Shown: positions 9,740 through 16,507 of the stretch, piece by piece | Layout of the letters: every line of letters begins with the position of its first letter | Position numbering within the stretch: position 1 is the first letter of the stretch | Assembly (NCBI RefSeq): GCF_000612665.1 | Contig: NZ_HG942077.1 | Span: 1-64,000, forward strand | From: Neobacillus dielmonensis | GTDB taxonomy: Bacteria; Bacillota; Bacilli; Bacillales; Cytobacillaceae | Direction of reading: 5' to 3' | DNA length: 64,000 bases | Translations under genes and position numbers: made by a program | Notes under the pieces: model-generated | What the model saw: the letters and a program-made list of their open reading frames with translations, nothing else | Told to the model about the DNA's origin: nothing | Database searches by the model: none

Positions 9740-9844
9740 TATTTCACTCCTAACCTTGTGCTTTCAAATGCATATCGTCTAGGTATGGTTATTGAATCCG
9801 CTTACATATAATTTACTCATTCCCCCCTTTACAGAAAAGGCGAT

Positions 9845-9873
9845 AACTTTCGGTTATGGGTGTCAACCTTCGG
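9845..9873 (-). promoter_or_regulatory. Paired CCGAARGTT boxes upstream of the RhaTPQS operon
   Basis: On the minus strand CCGAAGGTT (9865-9873) is followed by CCGAAAGTT (9845-9853), a direct repeat with a 20-base step, the usual layout for AraC-type dimers. The same box with the same flank (GTTGACACC) occurs upstream of the isomerase gene at 16035-16043. The likely binder is the AraC-type response regulator at 9907-11502. Confidence 0.6.
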
Positions 9874-9882
9874 CAATTCTCC

Positions 9883-9908
9883 AAAAAAAAACCTCTTAAC
9901 CAGAGGTT
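9883..9908 (-). terminator. Terminator of the three-component sensor operon
   Basis: Stem AACCTCT / AGAGGTT followed by nine T on the minus strand. The hairpin overlaps the response-regulator stop codon. Confidence 0.85.
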
Positions 9909-11502
9909 AGGAGGTGAATTTGGCCTTATCTTTAAACTTGGACGGGACTTCTCCAAAATATGTTTTAAATAATTTACTGAAATACTTGGTATCACTATAA
10001 CCGACTTGTTGAGCGATATCATAGATTTTTAAATCGGTTGAGACTAGCAGTTCCTTCGCTTTTTCCAATCGCAGCCTTGTCACGAAATCCAATACTGTCT
10101 CTCCCGTTTGGCTCTTAAAACACTCGCAAAAATAGGTAGGATTCAAATGAATAATCTTCGCAATTTTTTCAATGGTTAGACTCTCTCCAAGATGATTGGC
10201 AATCCAGTTCTTGGCTGTTTCAACAGGGTCAAAAGTTCCTTGCTGATTATCCCTTTCTAAAATTGTCCATACTTTTTGCAGCCATACTTTTATATTATTC
10301 TTTAAACCTGCAAAATTGGATGACCGTTTCGTCAACTGCAGCCCTTCTTGAATTAAAAAGACCTCGTCTTTTCCACTTGCATTTTTTAGCAAAAGATTAA
10401 CAGTCTGTACTGATAGTGATTGGATATTTCGTTCCATTTCTTCCGGCGAAACTAATTTTTCCAATTCTTTTAGATACTGATTCAGAAATAAAAATGCTTC
10501 TTCCCTTTGCAAACGCTCAAGAGCATGCAATAGTTTGCTAACTAATATATCCAACTCTTTCGTGTTCGTTTCATGTCGCAAAAGGTGCTTTTCTATTAGA
10601 GCAAAGGTATAGATTTGATTTCCTCCATAAATGAGACGAAATGGAAGTAAAGAAAGAAGCTGATCCCGTATATTTGGAAGCAAAGCAAGGTCCTCAAACA
10701 TTTTGCTAACCGTAATCGTACCTGATGTGCGAATCGTATATTTCAACACGGACAGCAGCTTTTCGGCTAGAAGTAACTCCTGTATATTTTCTTCTGTTTC
10801 ACTGTGGAGCAACAGCCAATAGGAAGACAAATCTCCCTTCCAATACCAGTAGGATATTTTTGTCCCCTGATAAAGCCCATACAGTACCTTGGCTATTTCG
10901 TCCTCCATTCTATTAATCCAAGCAACAGGTGCAACTGGCTTTAACCCTGAATCAGTGTCTTTGGAAACAAATAATAGTATGAAATTGCCGCTTCGAAATT
11001 CTTTTGTCCACTCCATCTCGGAAAGATCGATATCTTCCCCTCTAGTCAATTCACTCAATCTTTGAATCTGTTTTACATGGTTGATTTGAAAATTAACTTC
11101 CTCTTCCATCTCCCATTTATGCTGTATTTTCTCTTTTATCTTTTCCATCTGACTGCGGAACTCTTTTCGCATCAGGGGTTTTACCATATAATCAACGGCC
11201 CCCTCGCGTATGGCACCCTGCAAATATTTAAAATCATTGAATCCGCTAATGACAATCGCTTCAAAGTCTGCCTTCATTCTCATTTCCTTTATTAATTCCA
11301 ACCCGTCCATGCCTGGCATTTTAATATCGGTAATCAATAAATCAAAAGGAATATTGGCCTTTTGCAAGCACTCCTGCCCACTATTGAAACTGGCGACAAT
11401 TTCAAATTCCTCACCGCACGATACTACTAACCTCTCAATCCCTCTTCTAATTCTGTTTTCATCATCTACAACAATGGTTCTAATTTTTCTCGTCTTCACC
11501 CT
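9907..11502 (-). CDS. YesN-type response regulator with AraC DNA-binding domain
   Basis: About 531 residues. The receiver domain occupies residues 5-125, with the acidic pair VVDDE, phosphoacceptor Asp in LLITDIKMP (about residue 59) and Lys in YMVKPL. The middle is variable and the C-terminal 100 residues form an AraC double helix-turn-helix (LTIEKIAKIIHLNPTYF and LKIYDIAQQVGYSDTKYF). GTG codons at 11508 and 11502 are both possible; the second is better spaced from GGTGGTGAG. The gene overlaps the end of the kinase gene, so translation is coupled. It probably activates RhaTPQS and the isomerase gene through the CCGAAAGTT boxes. That target assignment is inference. Confidence 0.9.
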   Translation of the reverse strand, partial: RVKTRKIRTIVVDDENRIRRGIERLVVSCGEEFEIVASFNSGQECLQKANIPFDLLITDIKMPGMDGLELIKEMRMKADFEAIVISGFNDFKYLQGAIREGAVDYMVKPLMRKEFRSQMEKIKEKIQHKWEMEEEVNFQINHVKQIQRLSELTRGEDIDLSEMEWTKEFRSGNFILLFVSKDTDSGLKPVAPVAWINRMEDEIAKVLYGLYQGTKISYWYWKGDLSSYWLLLHSETEENIQELLLAEKLLSVLKYTIRTSGTITVSKMFEDLALLPNIRDQLLSLLPFRLIYGGNQIYTFALIEKHLLRHETNTKELDILVSKLLHALERLQREEAFLFLNQYLKELEKLVSPEEMERNIQSLSVQTVNLLLKNASGKDEVFLIQEGLQLTKRSSNFAGLKNNIKVWLQKVWTILERDNQQGTFDPVETAKNWIANHLGESLTIEKIAKIIHLNPTYFCECFKSQTGETVLDFVTRLRLEKAKELLVSTDLKIYDIAQQVGYSDTKYFSKLFKTYFGEVPSKFKDKAKFTS

Positions 11503-13318
11503 CACCACCCCCGCCCATTTTTATACCCAGATTTTCCAGCTTCATTAATGGAATGACAATGATGACCTCCGTACCTTGGTTCATCTGACTTTCAATCTTT
11601 AATCCGTATTGTTCACCGAACATCATGGCTAATCGTCCATGAACATTGATCAGTCCAAATCTGGCATCACGTTTCCCTAATGGGTCAGATTCCAGTTCAT
11701 TCGTTAGTTGTGTTACTATTTCTTTTGGCATACCAGGACCATTATCAATAATCTTAAAAAGTACTTCTTCTCTGTTTTTTACTAAGTTCATCTGACTTGA
11801 GATAAAGATTTCAATTCTAAAATTCTGCTGATGGTCGAGGCCGTGTTTAATGGCGTTCTCCACGATTGGCTGCAGGATAAACTTTGGCGTCAGATATTTG
11901 TTTGTATCAATTTTTTCATAAATGTAAAATTCAATTCGATCCTCGAACCTTATTTTTTGAATGGTTAAATAATCCTGCATATGCTGAACCTCTTGATCAA
12001 TGGTCACCACTTTTTCTTTATTGCTAATGGAATACCTAAGCATCCTCCCAAGCAACGAGACCATTTCAACGACTGTTTCCTCTTCATCCTCCTCAACCGC
12101 CATCCCAATCGTTTCTAAGGTATTGTACATAAAATGCGGATTAATTTGCGATTGGAGTGCATAAAGCTCGGCTTCCTTTTGCTGTAATTTGATTTGATAG
12201 TTTTGTTTAATCAAATCCTTAATCTCCAGAACCATAGAATTAAAGCTTTTAGCCAGCATCCCTACCTCATCACTGCTCTCGATGGGCAAGTCCACATCAA
12301 AGTCTCCTTTTTCCACTTTTTTCATTAGACTGGTTAATCGATGAATTGGCCTTGATACATTCCAGGCTAAGAAAATCGAGATAATCGTACTTAATAAGAC
12401 AACGAGGACAAAGACAATAATGGTCGTATTACGAACTAAATCCGTTCGTTCTGTTAAGTTTTTCAACGGTATACTCTGTTCCAGAATCCAGTCTTCAGAA
12501 CCTGTTCTGCTAATACTGATTAGCCTGTTCTCGTCTTCATTTGTTGTTTTAAAGCTGCCGTTAATTTTGGGATAGTCGGCCAGATGTTTGTTTATCCGAC
12601 CAATATACTGCAAATTGGAGTGATAAATGATATATCCAGTATTAGTCATGAGGGAAATTTGCGCTTGCTGTTTGGTGTTTATTTTTTCGAAAATTGATTT
12701 AAACGAAGACATATCTACAGCAATAAACATGGTACCGAGATTCATCCGATTTTCTGTATCGGTAATCTGCCGCATTAAAAGAATGTAAGGAGGGGCATCT
12801 TTAAACCTAAGATTGGTTTGATTCGGAAGAATGATGGCTTGCTTCCCATTTAAATCCATATCTTGCCCATATGGCAAGGCAATACTCTCAAACCCCGTAT
12901 AGGACACTTTGGAACTTTGAAACAACCGATTTTTAGATAAAATAAACACCCCTAATATGTCCGGATTGCCGCCATTAATAAAGGTTTTGGTTAAATAGCT
13001 ATTGACGATAAACTGATCCTGCAAAAGGGAGGAATTAGTTTGAAACGTATCCTTTCTCAAAACCTCAATTACTTGGGCAGAATTATAGAGGAGATCGGGA
13101 AGCTGCCTTATATCATTCAGGTAGGCATTAATCTGTTCATGTGCCTGTTCGAGGAGTTTGGGAATATTCTCCCCTACCTGTTCTTCAATCGATTTTGTGT
13201 ATTGATTATAGGCGGTAAGGCCAATTAAAGCCATTGGTATGACAGTAATGAAAATATAGGTGACAATTAATTTGGTCATTAATCGATGATTTTTGACTTG
13301 CTTCCATTTAAAAATCAT
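11480..13318 (-). CDS. YesM-type sensor histidine kinase
   Basis: About 612 residues. Transmembrane segment 1 (LIVTYIFITVIPMALIGLTA), an extracellular Cache-like sensor region, transmembrane segment 2 near residue 290, a HAMP domain (NVSRPIHRLTSLMKKVEKGDF), the His_kinase motif SQINPHFMYNTLETIG with the phosphorylated His, and a GHKL ATPase (N box VENAIKHGL, GPGMP). It phosphorylates the response regulator encoded immediately downstream. Its start overlaps the end of the binding-protein gene. The exact start is uncertain: the ATG at 13318 is used, with alternatives up to 13348. The neighbouring lipoprotein probably passes on sugar occupancy, making a three-component system. Confidence 0.92.
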   Translation of the reverse strand: MIFKWKQVKNHRLMTKLIVTYIFITVIPMALIGLTAYNQYTKSIEEQVGENIPKLLEQAHEQINAYLNDIRQLPDLLYNSAQVIEVLRKDTFQTNSSLLQDQFIVNSYLTKTFINGGNPDILGVFILSKNRLFQSSKVSYTGFESIALPYGQDMDLNGKQAIILPNQTNLRFKDAPPYILLMRQITDTENRMNLGTMFIAVDMSSFKSIFEKINTKQQAQISLMTNTGYIIYHSNLQYIGRINKHLADYPKINGSFKTTNEDENRLISISRTGSEDWILEQSIPLKNLTERTDLVRNTTIIVFVLVVLLSTIISIFLAWNVSRPIHRLTSLMKKVEKGDFDVDLPIESSDEVGMLAKSFNSMVLEIKDLIKQNYQIKLQQKEAELYALQSQINPHFMYNTLETIGMAVEEDEEETVVEMVSLLGRMLRYSISNKEKVVTIDQEVQHMQDYLTIQKIRFEDRIEFYIYEKIDTNKYLTPKFILQPIVENAIKHGLDHQQNFRIEIFISSQMNLVKNREEVLFKIIDNGPGMPKEIVTQLTNELESDPLGKRDARFGLINVHGRLAMMFGEQYGLKIESQMNQGTEVIIVIPLMKLENLGIKMGGGGEGEDEKN

Positions 13319-14351
13319 ACTGATCCACATTTTCCTTTGTAAAATCAATGGGTTCTCCCATGATGACCATATCGTCCTTTACACTGATTTTTCCAACTTG
13401 CGGGATATCTTGACGATCATATGGCTTTTTTCCCTCTATAAGGTTGGCCGCAATGGCTACGGTCAGAAAGCCAAGCTTTTTGGGGCTCCAAAGGGTCACA
13501 ACTTGGGCAGCGTTTATTTTTAAATATTCATTCATTGGGTTAGGCGGAGATAAACCCACCACTGCGACTTTCCCTGACTTCCCCGCTTCCTTTACAGCTT
13601 GGGCTGCGGCAGGAGGGCCAACGGAAGAATTCCCAATGATCCCCTTTAAATTCGGATATTCCGCTAAAAGCTGCTTAGCCTGGATATAGGCTTTATGTGG
13701 GTCATCATCTGATGCTGTCACTTCGACAAGGTTCATTTTCGGATAATATTCTCTTCGTTGGATTTTAATCCAGTTTAACCAGACATTTAAATTTGCCGCT
13801 GATTCTGCACCGGTAATAATAGCAAAATCCCCTTCCTCATTCACATTCCAGGCTAGCGTATCCATCAAATGCCTTCCCAGTGTCTCAGGGTCAACCATGT
13901 TGATGAACAGTTCTCTAGAACTTGAGTGGGTGTCCGCATCCCATGTAATCACCTTTATATTTTGGCTTTGGGCCTTTTTCATGACTGGGACCAATTTATC
14001 GGGGTCGTTGGCAGAAACAGCAATGACATCGACTTTTTCATTGATTAATTCATTGATAATTTTGATTTGCTGGTCTGCATCCGCGACAGCAGGCCCTCGG
14101 TAAATGACATGTACCCCAAGGTCTTCCCCGGCTTCAATGGCCCCTTCTTCCACTGCATTAAAGTAAGGAATGTTGACTAACTTAGGAACCAATGCGATCG
14201 TTACCTGCCTTTTTTCGTTTGTTTCACTCTGGGTTTTCACCTCTCCACTGGAATATACAATTTCATAAGCAGGCTTTTGACTGCAACCCGCAAGGAAAAG
14301 AATCAATAAAAGGAACAGAGAGACTCTTCTTTTCATCATCCAATATCCCAT
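13308..14351 (-). CDS. Sugar-binding lipoprotein of the three-component sensor
   Basis: A 347-residue lipoprotein with lipobox FLAGC followed by a type I periplasmic-binding fold. It is a paralogue of the transporter binder at 5066-6115: shared spacing of Gly-Asn-Pro-like and Asn-x-Trp motifs (NLNVWLNWIKIQ against NQNTWIEWMKKEL), and a shared final GEP-I-DF / GDP-FKF segment. It is first in an operon with the kinase and regulator, with no permease of its own, so it is probably a sensory accessory that presents the sugar to the kinase. The second ATG (14339 or 14336) may be the true start. The likeness suggests it sees the same sugar as the transporter. Confidence 0.85.
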   Translation of the reverse strand: MGYWMMKRRVSLFLLLILFLAGCSQKPAYEIVYSSGEVKTQSETNEKRQVTIALVPKLVNIPYFNAVEEGAIEAGEDLGVHVIYRGPAVADADQQIKIINELINEKVDVIAVSANDPDKLVPVMKKAQSQNIKVITWDADTHSSSRELFINMVDPETLGRHLMDTLAWNVNEEGDFAIITGAESAANLNVWLNWIKIQRREYYPKMNLVEVTASDDDPHKAYIQAKQLLAEYPNLKGIIGNSSVGPPAAAQAVKEAGKSGKVAVVGLSPPNPMNEYLKINAAQVVTLWSPKKLGFLTVAIAANLIEGKKPYDRQDIPQVGKISVKDDMVIMGEPIDFTKENVDQYDF

Positions 14352-14419
14352 CCGATTTATTAGAAGATTTAGATTATACTAATTTTACCACATTCACCCT
14401 GATTACTCGTATAAAATAG

Positions 14420-14450
14420 GAAAAAGGTGCCGGTTTTTAGCCGACACCTT
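14420..14450 (-). terminator. Terminator of the isomerase gene
   Basis: Minus-strand stem AGGTGTCGG / CCGGCACCT with a short loop and a following TTTTT, about 15 bases after the stop codon. Confidence 0.8.
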
Positions 14451-14466
14451 GCAAATTTCAAAAGTT

Positions 14467-15963
14467 TTATAGAGTTACAGTCCGTACGCCTAATAGATCT
14501 CCCACTTTGTTGAACAAGGACGCATTATGACCAATTGACATGGCGCAATGGTGGGTTGGCGCCTCATTGAACCATTTCTCCATATAAATATCTGGATGTT
14601 CTTTAAACTTAACCGGGGTTTGCGTATTGCCAATTCGCATAATCGGCCCATCTGTGGATTCGGCCTCACTGATAATCAGCTTAAGCCTTCCATCACCTGT
14701 TTGGGTTACATTCAGCGTGGTGATTGAGCCTGTTTTTATCTTTGCTTCTACTGAAACTCCAGTACCCTGCTTTCCATGGTAAAGCCCCATACCCCTTAGT
14801 ATTGGCTTACCATCGGAGATCGCAATGTGAAAAGGACCATCATGTCCCAACAAGATGGTTTCATCTACATAATCGACGACGACGATTTCTGAAAAACTGC
14901 CTCCTGTTCCAAGAATGTCACAGATTTTCATGGCAATCGCCGTTTTAAAGTCACCTTCGCCAGAGCATGGAATTCCTTTGGCGGTCAACAGGGAATGACC
15001 GACTATAAAGCCGGCTTGCAGTTTCTCATATTCGCTGTTTGGGGCACCATGATAATAATAGCTGAGCGCATCTAAATCATACTCACGTACTAACTTCTCT
15101 TGTGCTGCGGCCACTCTACAGGACCACTCCATTTGTTCAACCGTTGGCTTTTTGGCGATCGGATCGGATGGGGAGTCTCCGCTGATTTCAAAAATCTCGT
15201 TGATTTCGTCCATTTTCCGCTTTACTTCCACTTCAGTTACCTGCTTTACCAAACTGTCCAAATCACACATTTCCAATATTTCCACATGTATTCCCGTCTG
15301 CGCCTGGATCATAGTAAAATCACTGTACATATCCAGCATTCCGCTGTAGGTATTCCCCAAAAAGCCGAACCTGCTGTGTCTCAGCGTTCTTGGTACGGAG
15401 GCTGCCCGAATCCAATCCTCAATCTGCTGCCATGCACGAATTGCCTCTTTCCGCTCATTGGTTTTCTCATTGGTTAGCGAGATTTTAGGCGTATAGTCCA
15501 GTCCTAACAGCCCATTGACCACTCTAAATTTAATACCGCTCCGATTGAATGCATTGGCAATCTCAGGTGTCGGGCATGCACCGCAATGAGCGAGCCACTC
15601 CCCTGTTGTGGTGGATTCATAATTGACTCTTTCGGTGGGCTGCAGGTTTAAGACGACAGCAGGGGCCTTGCAGATTTGATGGACAGGAAGTATGGCAGAG
15701 CTAGTCGAATAGGTGCCGGAGTGGCAAAAGACAATGTCTACGTTTTTTTCATTAAACCATTCCCCGGCACGCCTGGCTTCCACTTCCGTATCTACTAATC
15801 CATAATTATAGACTTCCCCGTAACGTGACATTTTAGACTCAATGAACTTACCGTATTCTATAAGTCTTTCTTTTAAACCAGGAAATTGGTTCCAATAGGC
15901 TTGCAGACCAATCGTGTATAAACCAACTCTTGGCTTTTTTACCGGTTTTATTGGTGTCAACAT
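14467..15963 (-). CDS. L-fucose/L-arabinose isomerase superfamily protein, substrate unknown
   Basis: A 498-residue cytoplasmic protein of the COG2407 L-fucose/L-arabinose isomerase superfamily. Visible are FCHSGTYSTSSAILPV, a central CSGEGDFKTAIAMKI carrying the Glu expected at the metal site, and a C-terminal THHCAMSIGH carrying the metal-site His. It differs clearly from canonical AraA and from FucI (about 590 residues), so the substrate cannot be read from sequence. It is monocistronic, lies next to the three-component sensor, and shares that system's CCGAAAGTT box and a cre-like site. It may act on L-rhamnose, L-fucose or an arabinose released from pectin side chains. This is a candidate for a new sugar step. 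Confidence 0.75.
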   Translation of the reverse strand: MLTPIKPVKKPRVGLYTIGLQAYWNQFPGLKERLIEYGKFIESKMSRYGEVYNYGLVDTEVEARRAGEWFNEKNVDIVFCHSGTYSTSSAILPVHQICKAPAVVLNLQPTERVNYESTTTGEWLAHCGACPTPEIANAFNRSGIKFRVVNGLLGLDYTPKISLTNEKTNERKEAIRAWQQIEDWIRAASVPRTLRHSRFGFLGNTYSGMLDMYSDFTMIQAQTGIHVEILEMCDLDSLVKQVTEVEVKRKMDEINEIFEISGDSPSDPIAKKPTVEQMEWSCRVAAAQEKLVREYDLDALSYYYHGAPNSEYEKLQAGFIVGHSLLTAKGIPCSGEGDFKTAIAMKICDILGTGGSFSEIVVVDYVDETILLGHDGPFHIAISDGKPILRGMGLYHGKQGTGVSVEAKIKTGSITTLNVTQTGDGRLKLIISEAESTDGPIMRIGNTQTPVKFKEHPDIYMEKWFNEAPTHHCAMSIGHNASLFNKVGDLLGVRTVTL

Positions 15964-15982
15964 TATTTTTCAACCCCTTACT

Positions 15983-15996
15983 TGTGTACGCTTACA
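15983..15996 (-). promoter_or_regulatory. cre-like CcpA site upstream of the isomerase gene
   Basis: TGTAAGCGTACACA on the minus strand fits the cre consensus at nearly all fixed positions and sits 20-33 bases before the start codon. Confidence 0.55.
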
Positions 15997-16034
15997 ACCA
16001 TGATAAATAATCTTTAGATATATTGTAAGGTGTC

Positions 16035-16063
16035 AACTTTCGGATATAGTGGGCAAATTTCTG
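16035..16063 (-). promoter_or_regulatory. CCGAAAGTT box pair upstream of the isomerase gene
   Basis: On the minus strand a degenerate box CAGAAATTT (16055-16063) is followed 20 bases later by CCGAAAGTT (16035-16043) running into TTGACA, a perfect -35 hexamer. The core plus flank (CCGAARGTTGACACC) matches the site upstream of the RhaTPQS operon. Confidence 0.55.
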
Positions 16064-16171
16064 ATTTTATAAATTCAGATAACCTTTATTGAATGTTCAA
16101 TTATTTTAGACAGCTGTTTCGAGCGGATGCTGCTGCCAAAGAACATAAAGTATTTCAGTTTAAAAGTTAAA

Positions 16172-16201
16172 AACCTTCTACCCATAAGTAGAAGGCTCAG
16201 A
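16172..16201. repeat. Left copy of a 30 bp direct repeat flanking the interspersed element
   Basis: AACCTTCTACCCATAAGTAG followed by AAGGCTCAGAT. It contains the hairpin CCTTCTAC / GTAGAAGG. A nearly identical copy is at 16471-16500, about 299 bases away, on the other side of the GC-rich element. Confidence 0.8.
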
Positions 16202-16269
16202 TTGTCATAAAAATGTATATACTTGATTATACAAAAAAGGTAATATGTAGGTAATCTTAGTTATTTGCC

Positions 16270-16403
16270 CTGTTGATTGGAGCGGAAGGCGCGGAGACTC
16301 CTGCGGGAGTACGGAGCAGGGGAGACCCCGCAGGCGCTTTGCGCCGAGGAGGGCTCACCGCAACGCCCGCGGAAAGCGAAGCGCCTGGAGCGCAAATCAA
16401 CAG
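16270..16403. repeat. GC-rich Bacillaceae interspersed repeat with inverted ends
   Basis: A 134-base GC-rich island in AT-rich DNA, bounded by the inverted repeat CTGTTGATT / AATCAACAG. Inner ends are GGAGCGGAAGGCGCGGAGAC and CCTGGAGCG, with GACTCCTGCGGGAG and GACCCCGCAGGCGC inside, giving strong secondary structure. I recognise this type as a non-coding repeat found in many copies in Bacillus-group genomes. Open frames across it (16257-16542) follow its composition and are not genes. It lies between the GH35 gene and the isomerase promoter. An internally deleted copy is at 54855-54892. The gene-free stretch 15964-16507 otherwise holds the cre-like site, the CCGAAAGTT boxes, the direct repeats and the terminator. 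Confidence 0.75.
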
Positions 16404-16410
16404 CCCCCAT

Positions 16411-16469
16411 AAAAAGAACAAAAGAAGACTGCAGGCAAACCCGAATTCTTTCGGATTTGTCGACAGTCT
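16411..16469 (-). terminator. Terminator-like hairpin downstream of the GH35 gene
   Basis: Nested stem on the minus strand: AGACTG / CAGTCT enclosing CAAATCCGAA / TTCGGGTTTG with a short loop, followed by the T-rich TCTTCTTTTGTTCTTTTT. It probably ends the GH2-GH35 operon. Confidence 0.65.
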
Positions 16470-16470
16470 G

Positions 16471-16500
16471 AACCTTCTACCCATAAGTAAAAGGCTAGAT
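16471..16500. repeat. Right copy of the 30 bp direct repeat
   Basis: AACCTTCTACCCATAAGTAA followed by AAGGCTAGAT, matching 16172-16201 except for a G-to-A change and a one-base difference near the end. It lies immediately after the GH35 stop codon. Confidence 0.8.
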
Positions 16501-16507
16501 CAATTCA

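Noticed and set aside
14467-15963. Calling the isomerase AraA
   Set aside because: The length is similar, but the N-terminal motif and overall sequence differ from canonical L-arabinose isomerase, and no araB or araD is nearby.
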